A DNA stretch of 5,767 nt from Geothrix sp. GTDB taxonomy: Bacteria; Acidobacteriota; Holophagae; Holophagales; Holophagaceae. Position numbers and translations under genes: made by a program. Every line of letters begins with the position of its first letter. The stretch's first letter is position 1. A model generated the notes under the pieces. That model did not search any database and was not told the origin of the DNA. It saw nothing but the letters and a program-made list of their open reading frames with translations. Shown piece after piece: positions 1 to 5,675 of this stretch. The stretch lies in assembly GCA_023701165.1 (NCBI GenBank), contig JAMPXL010000083.1:1-5767 (forward strand), in the 5' to 3' direction.

Positions 1-478
1 CGTCGAGCTGGGCCACGGGCTCGTCCCAGAGCTGGATGGGGGCCCGGGTGGCCAGGGCCCGCGCCAGGCCCACGCGGTGGCGTTCGCCACCGGAAAGCCG
101 CGTGGCGGGCCGGTCCGCGAGGAAGGTCAGGTCCAGCTCCGCCAGGGCCTCGGCCACGCCCGAGAGGTCGTCGCCCCAGGCATAGCGGCCCTGGGCCACC
201 ACCTCGCGCACGGGGAAGGCGAACTCGAAGTGCGCTTCCTGGCCCACCCAGGCGAGCTTCCGGCCCCGCTCCGGGATGGGGATTCGCGACAGAAGCTGTC
301 CATTCCAATGGATGGCCCCCCCGGCCGGGAGAAGGCCCGCGAGGGCCTGGATCAGCGTGGACTTGCCCGCCCCGTTGGGGCCCACCACGGCCACGAGCTC
401 GCCCGGACCCAGGTCCAGGCTCACCGCTTCCAGGCGGCCGGGAACCGAGAGGGCGGAGGCGTGGAGGGCGGGCGTCAC
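1..478 (-). CDS. btuD: Vitamin B12 ABC transporter ATP-binding protein BtuD (3' part beyond window)
   Basis: This is the cytoplasmic ATPase that would energise the BtuC permease next to it. I translated 159 residues before the window edge. Visible motifs in order are Walker A GPNGAGKST (residues 33-41), a Q-loop VGQE (78-81), the ABC signature LSGGE (128-132) followed by RHRVGLARAL, Walker B with its catalytic glutamate as IQLWDEP (148-154), and a D-loop ending AQLD. The D-loop H-switch region and C-terminus are missing. The start is GTG, overlapping the btuC stop as GTGA. A GGAGG five bases upstream decides it. The N-terminus is short, with few residues before the first strand, which recalls E. 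coli BtuD. Walker B is slightly unusual: Trp precedes the Asp, and Val replaces the common Thr/Ser after DEP, but the catalytic D and E are present. Sequence alone would also allow a FecE-type siderophore ATPase; the riboswitch and operon favour B12. Confidence 0.9.
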   Translation of the reverse strand, partial: MTPALHASALSVPGRLEAVSLDLGPGELVAVVGPNGAGKSTLIQALAGLLPAGGAIHWNGQLLSRIPIPERGRKLAWVGQEAHFEFAFPVREVVAQGRYAWGDDLSGVAEALAELDLTFLADRPATRLSGGERHRVGLARALATRAPIQLWDEPVAQLD

Positions 479-1461
479 CGCGGCCTCCGCAGCAGCCACA
501 GGAAGAAGGGCCCGCCCACGAGGGCCGTGACGACGCCCAGCCGCAGGCCCAGCGGGAAGATGCGGGTGACGAGGTCGCAGGCGAGCAGGAAGGCGGCACC
601 GCCCAGCATGGCGTAGGGCAGGAGGCGCCGGTGGTCGGGGCCGAAGGCCAGGCGCAGCACGTGGGGCACCACCAGGCCCACGAAACCGACGATGCCCGCC
701 ACGGCCGTGGCCAGGGCCGTGAGCAGGGTGGACAGGAGGATCAGCTGGCGCCGCAGGCGCCGCACGTCCACGCCGAGGCTCTGGGCGCTGTCCTCCCCAA
801 GGCTCAGCAGGTCCATGGCCCGGCCCAGGGGCAGCAGCAGCAGGCAGGCGGCGAGGATGGCGGGCACGCCCATCCACACGTGCTCCCAGCTGCGGCTCTC
901 CAGGCCACCCATGAGCCAGAAGAGGATCTGGGCATTCACCTCGAAGTGGCCGGCCGTGGTGGTGAGCAGGAAGCTGGTGCCCGCGCCCAGGAGGGCGTTG
1001 AGGGCGACGCCCGAGAGCAGCAGCCGCTCGGCCCCGGCGCCCCGCTGGGCCAGCATCAGCACGGCGCCGGTGGCCGCGAAGGCGCCGAGCACCGAGGCCA
1101 GGGGCAGGGCCCACAGGGTGGCCGCGGCGAAGCCCGTGGCCGGGACCAGGGCCAGCACGGCCACGGCGCCCAGGGCGCCGCCGCTGCTCACACCCAGCAG
1201 GCCGGGGCTGGCCAGGGGATTGCGGAAGAAGGCCTGCATCACCACGCCGCTGGCGCCCAGGGCCGCGCCCACGGCCATGCCCACGAGGGCGCGCGGCAGG
1301 CGGAAGTCGCGCACCACCGTGCGGGCGATGTCATCCCCCCCGCCGGTCAGGGCGGACAGCACCTGGGCGTAGGAGAGCCGCAGCTCCCCGAAGGCCAGCG
1401 AGGCCAGGAAGGCCAGGGCCAGCAGCGCCAGGAGGGTGGGAATGGCAAGCCGGGACTTCAC
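475..1461 (-). CDS. btuC: Vitamin B12 ABC transporter permease BtuC (FecCD family)
   Basis: This is the inner-membrane channel subunit, expected to work as a dimer with BtuD and to receive B12 from BtuF. It has 328 residues, the normal family length, and is strongly hydrophobic throughout. About ten membrane segments are expected for the FecCD family. Family landmarks are DFRLPRAL (51-58), the hallmark RNPLASPGLLGVSSGG (80-95), the cytoplasmic L-loop LGEDSAQSLGV (221-231) that contacts the ATPase, and GFVGLVVPHVLR in the last third. The C-terminus ends in basic residues (LLRRPR) after a final GGPFFLWLL segment. The start is GTG, overlapping the btuF stop as GTGA. No strong Shine-Dalgarno is visible, so initiation probably depends on translation of btuF. 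The protein cannot by itself be told apart from haem or siderophore permeases; B12 specificity is inferred from the riboswitch. Confidence 0.93.
   Translation of the reverse strand: MKSRLAIPTLLALLALAFLASLAFGELRLSYAQVLSALTGGGDDIARTVVRDFRLPRALVGMAVGAALGASGVVMQAFFRNPLASPGLLGVSSGGALGAVAVLALVPATGFAAATLWALPLASVLGAFAATGAVLMLAQRGAGAERLLLSGVALNALLGAGTSFLLTTTAGHFEVNAQILFWLMGGLESRSWEHVWMGVPAILAACLLLLPLGRAMDLLSLGEDSAQSLGVDVRRLRRQLILLSTLLTALATAVAGIVGFVGLVVPHVLRLAFGPDHRRLLPYAMLGGAAFLLACDLVTRIFPLGLRLGVVTALVGGPFFLWLLRRPR
484..488 (-). promoter_or_regulatory. Ribosome binding site of btuD
   Basis: GGAGG on the minus strand lies five bases before the GTG at 478-476, inside the last codons of btuC. It fixes the btuD start, which has no ATG nearby, and indicates that btuD can be initiated on the polycistronic mRNA while btuC translation ends. 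Confidence 0.75.
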
Positions 1462-2456
1462 CGGAACCGCTCGGGATGCAGGGCCCGGGCCAGGCGCTCA
1501 TAGACCTCGATGCGGTGGTGGGAGACGCTGGACATGAGGGCCCCGGGGATGACCACGAAGCGCCCGGCCTTGAAGGCGGGCAGGGCACGGTAGTGGGGGA
1601 TTGCCGCCAGGCGGGCGCGGATGTCGGCGCCGTCGGGCCGGTCCCCGGTCACTACCAGCGCCTCGGCATTCCAGGTGAGCACTTTCTCCGAAGGCGTAGG
1701 CGCGTGGCCCTTGAGCCCGGCTTCGGCTGCCACGTTGAGGGCCCCGGCGTGGTCGCAGAGGTCCTGGAAGGTGGTGCCGGAGCCGGCGGTGAAGGGATAG
1801 GCCCCGGCGGTGAGCACCCGCACGGGGCGGGCCCCCTTGAGCCGGTCCGCGAGGGTCTGCACCCGGGCGCGGCACTGGGCGATGAGGGCTTCAGCCCGGG
1901 CCTCCTGGCCCAGTTCGTGGCCCAGGAGGCGGAGGCTGGCGTAGACGTCTTCCAGCGTGTCGAAGCGGTCCAGCACCACGAGCCGGACCCCGGCCCGCCG
2001 GAGCAGGGCCAGGGTCTCGGGGCGGGTGAAGCTGGCGGCCAGCACCAGGTCCGGCCGGAAGCGCAGCACGCTTTCCGCATCGCTGTCCTTGATGGCGGGG
2101 AACCGCTTGGCTTCCGCGGCCACAGCGCTGAAGCGGCCGTCCTGGGCGATGTGGCTCAGGGCCGCGATCTGGCCGGGATCCGCCAGGGCCAGCAGCAGCT
2201 CGTCGGTGCCCACGGCCTGGCTCACCACCCGCTGGGGTTTGGCCGCCCCAAGTGGCAGCGAAAAGATCAGGAGACCAAAGAGCAGGACGGCTTGAACGCA
2301 GGAACACAGAGGACGCAGAAATCCCACAGAGGGCACAGAGAACTGCGGGGCGGCTGCCAGGCCCCCCCGGACCGGAGATTTTCTCTGTGTCCTCTGCGGC
2401 CCTCTGTGCTCTCTGTGCTCCTCGTTTCCTGCTCTCCGGACGCCAGGATGTGCCAT
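1458..2456 (-). CDS. btuF: Periplasmic vitamin B12-binding protein BtuF with a repeat element in its N-terminus
   Basis: This is the substrate-binding protein that would carry cobalamin from the outer-membrane receptor to BtuCD. It has 332 residues from the ATG chosen here. That ATG shares one base with the btuB stop (TGATG) and has GGAGG five bases upstream. Residues 9-53 are encoded by the inverted-repeat element at 2298-2432. The hydrophobic signal core (about 56-70, AVLLFGLLIFSLPLG) follows it, and the mature protein would begin near 73. The remaining roughly 260 residues are a Peripla_BP_2 two-lobe fold: the opening RVVSQAVGTDELLLAL, then FRPDLVLAAS, and a C-terminal helix with HHRIEVYERLARAL. 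Glu128 (DSDAESVL) and Glu257 (SEKVL) are 129 residues apart, nearly the same spacing as the two glutamates of E. coli BtuF that contact BtuC arginines. Alternative starts are GTG at residue 44 or 41, inside the repeat, each giving a more ordinary signal peptide but without a ribosome site. Confidence 0.88.
   Translation of the reverse strand: MAHPGVRRAGNEEHREHRGPQRTQRKSPVRGGLAAAPQFSVPSVGFLRPLCSCVQAVLLFGLLIFSLPLGAAKPQRVVSQAVGTDELLLALADPGQIAALSHIAQDGRFSAVAAEAKRFPAIKDSDAESVLRFRPDLVLAASFTRPETLALLRRAGVRLVVLDRFDTLEDVYASLRLLGHELGQEARAEALIAQCRARVQTLADRLKGARPVRVLTAGAYPFTAGSGTTFQDLCDHAGALNVAAEAGLKGHAPTPSEKVLTWNAEALVVTGDRPDGADIRARLAAIPHYRALPAFKAGRFVVIPGALMSSVSHHRIEVYERLARALHPERFR
2298..2432. repeat. 135-bp inverted-repeat element of CACAGAG-type units
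   Basis: Two imperfect inverted arms (about 2298-2342 and 2381-2432) flank a GC-rich centre. Both arms end in GCAGGAA/TTCCTGC. After an eight-base difference in length, they match at roughly 29 of 37 positions. Each arm is built from short CACAGAG-like units spaced about nine bases apart, so the element is repetitive at two scales. Transcribed, it would fold into a long hairpin. I recall similar CACAGAGG-type intergenic repeats in several GC-rich bacterial phyla, but I cannot name a family. The element encodes no domain of its own; it is 45 codons long and open in the btuF frame, supplying residues 9-53 of that protein. No clear target-site duplication is seen, so the exact borders are uncertain by a few bases. 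Confidence 0.82.
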
Positions 2457-4477
2457 CACCACCTCCAGGTCGCGGCCAGGGTCCAGCGGGGCCCGGGGGC
2501 GGGGAAGCCGTAGACCAGGCTGGCATCGCCCTCCTGATCGTAGCGGCCGCTGACCCAATCCTGGACGCTCATCTTCTTCTGGAGCAGGTGCTCGCCGCGC
2601 AGCGCCAGCACCAGGTTCTTCGCGGGCTCGTGGGAGAGGCCCAGGCTCAGGTCACGGTAGGGCCTGCGGGTGCTGACCACCTCGTAGCTGGTGTCATTCA
2701 GGTCGTAGCGCGGGCCCACGTGGGCGAGGCGCACGTCGGCGCGCCAGGCCTTCGACTGGGCGAAGCCCGCCAGGGAGGCGGTGAAGAAGGGGTGCCGCAG
2801 GATGGCCGTGTTCTTCGGGCCGAAGCGGTCGGCCCCGGTGTTGTGGTCCAGGTCGCGGGTCTCCTGGCTGCGGAGGATGGCGTCGGCTCCGTAGGCCACG
2901 TCCCCGCCGCCGCGCCAGCCCAGGGCGCCTTCGAGGCTCTGGGCGCGGATGGCGCCCTGGTTCGCGTAGTGGGAAGTGAACAGGGCGGGCCAGGCGAAGC
3001 TGGTGTCGTAGACGTAGGCCAGCAGGTCGCTGATGCGGGTGCGCTGGGCCTCCAGGCGGTATTCCCAGTGGCCTGCAAACCGTCCCGTGGCGCCGACCTG
3101 GAAGGTGCGGCTGCGCTCGGGGCGGATGGCATAGGCCTTTCCGTCCAGGCTCTCCGCCTGGGCGTTGAGGGTGAACTCCGTGGTGTTGGGCATGCGGAAA
3201 CCCTGGCCGGCGCTGGCGTAGAGGCGCAGTTCCGGCGCGGCCGCCCAGTTGAGCCCCGTGCGCCAGGTGCCCGCCTCGGCGCTGCCGGCGCGGCTGCGCA
3301 GGCCCGAGTCGGCGCGGGTGAGGTCGCGGTGGCCCGCGTCGCGGCGCAGGCCGGACACCCAGTCGAGGCCCTCGGCGATCGTCCAGCGGGCCTCCAGGGC
3401 CCCGGCCAGGTCGCGGCCCTCGCCCCGGTAGCGCACGGCGGCGTAGGTGGCGGGGTCGTAGTAGTTCTGGGCCCGGCTGGTGTCTTCGCGGCCTTCGAGG
3501 CGGCCGGAGAGGCGCAGGGCCTGGCTCGGCGTCCAGTGCAGGGTGAGCTGATTCTCCAGCCGCCGGAAATCGCGCTCTGTTTGCTGGCGCCGGGGGCCGC
3601 TGGGGTCGCCCGTGCTGCCGGACAGGACCTGGAGGGTGTTCTCCAGGATGAGGCCCGGAGCCAGGGCCCAGCGCAGGCTGGCGCCCCAGCTCTCCTGGCG
3701 CGTGCGCATCTCCCGCTGGGGTTCGTAGCTGCGGGCCGCAGGCCAGCCCGCGGTGGTGAAGGGCACGGAGGCCGTCTGGCCGCTGTTGCGGTAGAAGGCG
3801 GTCAGGTCGGCATCGCCGAAGGCCGTCCCCAGGCGCAGGAAGCCGCCGGCCTGGCGGAAGGCGTCATCGGGGAATCCGCTCTCCTGCTTCTGGGCCTCGG
3901 CCCCGGCGGCGATCCACCCGCGGGAACCCGTGATCTGCGCCTGGGCGGTGCCGCCGAGCAGCCCGTCCGTGCCGGTCTTCAGGCCCGCCTGGCCGTGGAA
4001 GCCCTGAGGGCCGCGACCCGCGCTGGTGAGCGAGATGACACCGCCGATGGCGTCGCTGCCGTAGAGCACCGAGGCGGGGCCCAGCACCAGTTCCACGCGG
4101 GCGATGCCCACGAGGCTGAAGGCGCCGAGGTCGGGGCTCACGGCCGTGGGGTCGTTCAGGCGCAGGCCATCCAGCAGCACCACCACGTTGCGGCTGAGGG
4201 TGCCGTTGAGGAAGGCCGAGGCCTGCTTGCCGGTGCTGCCGGTGGCCATGACGGCCCCGGGCTGGAGGACCTCCAGCAGCTCGGACAGCGTGCGGCTGCC
4301 CAGGCGGGCCAGCTCCTCGGCCTCGACGATGCGCACCGGGGCCGGTGTGCGGGTGACTTCCACCGGCTGGGCCTCGGCGCTCACCGTGACCGTGGCCTCG
4401 GCGGGCCGCTTGTCTTCGGCCGAGAGGGAAAGGGCGGACACAGCCGCCAGGGAGAAGAGAACTCGGGCAGAACCCAT
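2456..4477 (-). CDS. btuB: TonB-dependent outer-membrane vitamin B12 receptor BtuB
   Basis: This is an outer-membrane gated barrel expected to import cobalamin with energy from TonB-ExbBD. It has 673 residues from the start chosen here, somewhat longer than E. coli BtuB. Order of parts: a Sec signal peptide (about 1-20, ending SLSA), a TonB-box-like EATVTVSA (27-34), a plug domain (about 38-150) with TLSELLEVLQPGAVM, VVVLLDGLRLNDP and the conserved VLYGSDAIGGVISL, then a barrel of alternating aromatic strands that closes with LAATWRW, the expected aromatic C-terminal end. Three candidate ATGs lie at 4492, 4480 and 4477. I prefer 4477 because GGAGG ends four bases before it; the ATG at 4492 precedes that site and has none of its own. 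The gene is first in the operon and lies directly downstream of the cobalamin riboswitch, the main evidence for B12 over other TonB substrates. Confidence 0.92.
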   Translation of the reverse strand: MGSARVLFSLAAVSALSLSAEDKRPAEATVTVSAEAQPVEVTRTPAPVRIVEAEELARLGSRTLSELLEVLQPGAVMATGSTGKQASAFLNGTLSRNVVVLLDGLRLNDPTAVSPDLGAFSLVGIARVELVLGPASVLYGSDAIGGVISLTSAGRGPQGFHGQAGLKTGTDGLLGGTAQAQITGSRGWIAAGAEAQKQESGFPDDAFRQAGGFLRLGTAFGDADLTAFYRNSGQTASVPFTTAGWPAARSYEPQREMRTRQESWGASLRWALAPGLILENTLQVLSGSTGDPSGPRRQQTERDFRRLENQLTLHWTPSQALRLSGRLEGREDTSRAQNYYDPATYAAVRYRGEGRDLAGALEARWTIAEGLDWVSGLRRDAGHRDLTRADSGLRSRAGSAEAGTWRTGLNWAAAPELRLYASAGQGFRMPNTTEFTLNAQAESLDGKAYAIRPERSRTFQVGATGRFAGHWEYRLEAQRTRISDLLAYVYDTSFAWPALFTSHYANQGAIRAQSLEGALGWRGGGDVAYGADAILRSQETRDLDHNTGADRFGPKNTAILRHPFFTASLAGFAQSKAWRADVRLAHVGPRYDLNDTSYEVVSTRRPYRDLSLGLSHEPAKNLVLALRGEHLLQKKMSVQDWVSGRYDQEGDASLVYGFPAPGPRWTLAATWRW
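2462..2466 (-). promoter_or_regulatory. Ribosome binding site of btuF inside the end of btuB
   Basis: GGAGG on the minus strand, five bases before the ATG at 2456-2454, is embedded in the last Trp-Arg-Trp codons of btuB. It marks the original btuF start as overlapping the btuB stop, so the downstream repeat lies within the gene rather than between genes. Confidence 0.72.
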
Positions 4478-4481
4478 CATG

Positions 4482-4486
4482 CCTCC
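4482..4486 (-). promoter_or_regulatory. Ribosome binding site of btuB, likely riboswitch target
   Basis: GGAGG on the minus strand lies four bases before the ATG at 4477 and one base before the ATG at 4480. The extended site GGAGGC can pair with GCCTCT at 4520-4525 in the leader (five Watson-Crick pairs and one G-U), so it is the probable end point of translational control. Confidence 0.65.
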
Positions 4487-4503
4487 ACGCATGACGTCGC
4501 GGC

Positions 4504-4544
4504 GGCTGGGCGGATCCCCAGAGGCGGGAAACCATGGCCCAGCC
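4504..4544 (-). promoter_or_regulatory. Leader hairpin with anti-Shine-Dalgarno loop
   Basis: A perfect 8-bp stem, GGCTGGGC with GCCCAGCC, encloses 25 bases. Inside, TCCC and GGGA can form a smaller stem whose loop exposes GCCTC, complementary to GAGGC of the btuB ribosome site. No run of T follows, so this is not an intrinsic terminator. A role in masking the ribosome site is inferred from complementarity only. Confidence 0.45.
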
Positions 4545-4559
4545 CGTTCCCACGACGGG
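4543..4559 (-). promoter_or_regulatory. Candidate P13 hairpin of the riboswitch expression platform
   Basis: CCCGT pairs with ACGGG around a seven-base loop, CGTGGGA. CGTGG in this loop is complementary to CCACG in the L5 loop of the aptamer, the classic L5-L13 kissing contact of class-I cobalamin riboswitches. Its stem overlaps the next hairpin by two bases, which could link ligand binding to the downstream fold. Confidence 0.6.
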
Positions 4560-4566
4560 GGGTGAG

Positions 4567-4742
4567 GTGCAGGACCGGTCTCCGGGCTCGCACGCGACAG
4601 GGGCCTTTCAGCTCCCTCCGAGCCTTCCCGGGACGATCCCAGTGACTCGGACTTGAGGTCTCACACCCGGTGACGCATGGGCGTGGTGCATACCGTTGCG
4701 GGGCAGCGCAGGAATCTCACCTGCTTCCCGTGCATCCAGCAC
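4567..4742 (-). promoter_or_regulatory. Cobalamin (adenosylcobalamin-type) riboswitch
   Basis: This RNA aptamer binds cobalamin and normally lowers expression of downstream B12 uptake genes when the vitamin is plentiful. Conserved blocks appear in the right order on the minus strand: GGGAAGCAGGTGAGATTCC, then GCTGCCCCGCAACGGTA, then GTCACTGGGATCGTCCCGGG with GAAGG, and finally the B12 box GAGCCCGGAGACCGGTCC (4572-4589). Supporting stems are P1 GTGCTGGA with TCCTGCAC (one mismatch), P6 TCCGAG with CTCGGA, an inner GGGA/TCCC hairpin, the GCAGG/CCTGC hairpin, and a P5-like stem with CCACG in its loop. It lies 89 bases upstream of the btuB start used here. I expect translational rather than transcriptional control, because no terminator follows. 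Confidence 0.95.
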
Positions 4743-4790
4743 GAAAGTGTCAGGGCCTCAGAGAACCACAGCCGGGGCGCCGGACGCAAG

Positions 4791-4796
4791 TAGAAT
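4791..4796 (+). promoter_or_regulatory. Possible -10 box of mtnP, implying a leaderless mRNA
   Basis: TAGAAT matches five of six bases of the sigma-70 -10 consensus and ends six bases before the mtnP ATG. Transcription would then begin at or next to the start codon. No convincing -35 hexamer is present 16-18 bases upstream, so the call is weak. Confidence 0.33.
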
Positions 4797-4802
4797 GGTC
4801 GG

Positions 4803-5675
4803 ATGAACGCACCCATCGGCATCATCGGCGGCAGTGGTCTCTACCGGATGGAGGGCCTGGCCCTCGACCGGGCGGTGGCGGTGGACACGCCCTTCGGGGC
4901 GCCCTCGGGCCCCGTGCATCTCGGCACCCTGGACGGCGTCCCCGTGGCCTTCCTGGCCCGGCACGGCGAGGGGCACCGCTTCACGCCCAGCGAAGTGAAC
5001 TACCGCGCCAACATCTGGGCCCTCAAATCCGTGGGCGTCGAGCGGCTGATCTCGGTATCGGCCGTGGGCAGCCTCCAGGCCTGGCACAAGCCCGGCGAGC
5101 TGCGGCTCGTGGGGCAGTTCATCGACAAGACCCGCCACCGCGAGGACACCTTCTTCGGGGGAGGCCTGGTGGCCCATGTGAGCTTCGCGAAACCCACCTG
5201 CGACCAGGTCACGGAGGCGCTCCTGGCCGAAGGGCGTGCCCTGTCCCTGCCCATTGAGGGCCAGGCCCTCTACGTGTGCATGGAGGGCCCGGCCTTCTCC
5301 ACCCGCGCCGAAAGCCGCCTGCACCAGAGCTGGGGCGCCGATCTCATCGGCATGACCCAGGTGACGGAGGCCCGCCTCGCCCGGGAGGCCGAACTCTGCT
5401 ACGCCTGCATCGCCCTGGTGACGGACTACGATGCCTGGCGCGAGGAGGAGGAGGGCGTGGACGCGGCCTCGGTGCTGGAGGTCATGCACGCCAACGTGGA
5501 CAAGGCCCAGCGCCTGCTGCGCCAGGTGGTGCCCCAGCTGTCCGCCCAGTCGCGGGCCTGCGCCTGTGGCGGGGCCCTGAAGGCGGCACTCTACACGGCG
5601 CCGGAGCAAGTGCCGCAGGAGGCCCGGGAGCGCCTGGACCTGCTGGTGGCCAAGTACGGCTACGGGACGACCTAG
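4803..5675 (+). CDS. mtnP: S-methyl-5'-thioadenosine phosphorylase
   Basis: This cytoplasmic enzyme cleaves methylthioadenosine, a by-product of polyamine and related synthesis, with phosphate into adenine and methylthioribose-1-phosphate, feeding methionine salvage. It has 290 residues, close to the family norm. Family motifs in order are IGIIGGSGLY (5-14, phosphate site), VDTPFG, LARHGEGH (51-58), PSEVNYRANIWALK, SVSAVGSL, QFIDKT, MEGPAFSTRAES (160-171), GMTQVTEA (183-190) and VTDYDAW (206-212). Asp208 and Asp210 correspond to the pair that selects 6-aminopurines in human MTAP, which favours methylthioadenosine over inosine-type substrates. The C-terminal region carries Cys253-Ala-Cys255. 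A TAG lies in frame twelve bases upstream of the ATG, so no earlier start exists. There is no good Shine-Dalgarno. It diverges from the B12 operon; the only functional link I can offer is shared methionine metabolism. A close relative, methylthioinosine phosphorylase, is the main alternative. Confidence 0.92.
   Translation: MNAPIGIIGGSGLYRMEGLALDRAVAVDTPFGAPSGPVHLGTLDGVPVAFLARHGEGHRFTPSEVNYRANIWALKSVGVERLISVSAVGSLQAWHKPGELRLVGQFIDKTRHREDTFFGGGLVAHVSFAKPTCDQVTEALLAEGRALSLPIEGQALYVCMEGPAFSTRAESRLHQSWGADLIGMTQVTEARLAREAELCYACIALVTDYDAWREEEEGVDAASVLEVMHANVDKAQRLLRQVVPQLSAQSRACACGGALKAALYTAPEQVPQEARERLDLLVAKYGYGTT

Noticed and set aside
631..1503. Open frames on the plus strand opposite btuC
   Set aside because: They are Gln/Gly/His-rich shadow translations of a well-defined permease gene.
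2298..2432. CRISPR array
   Set aside because: The CACAGAG units are about nine bases apart, degenerate and arranged as inverted arms, without uniform repeats and spacers.
2298..2432. Intergenic transcription terminator between btuB and btuF
   Set aside because: No T-tract follows the stem, and the element lies downstream of the coupled btuF start, inside the coding frame.
2456..2558. An ATG at 2558 as the start of btuF
   Set aside because: It would extend about 100 bases into btuB in another frame with no ribosome site; the ATG at 2456 has GGAGG and classical stop-start overlap.
4504..4544. Intrinsic terminator in the riboswitch leader
   Set aside because: The GGCTGGGC/GCCCAGCC stem has a long loop and is not followed by a T-run; control of translation fits better.
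2252..4645. A 797-codon open frame on the plus strand opposite btuB
   Set aside because: It is low-complexity in Gly, Ala and Arg, shows no recognisable domain, and lies antisense to a receptor with a complete set of family motifs. GC-rich DNA commonly leaves such shadow frames open.
4743..4802. Minus-strand promoter TTGCGT with a GTTCTC-like -10 box
   Set aside because: Both hexamers match the consensus poorly, so the pairing is not better than chance in this short gap.
4758..5609. A 283-codon open frame on the minus strand opposite mtnP
   Set aside because: It overlaps mtnP and the riboswitch leader, has His/Gly/Ala-rich composition without motifs, and the plus-strand frame is clearly a methylthioadenosine phosphorylase.
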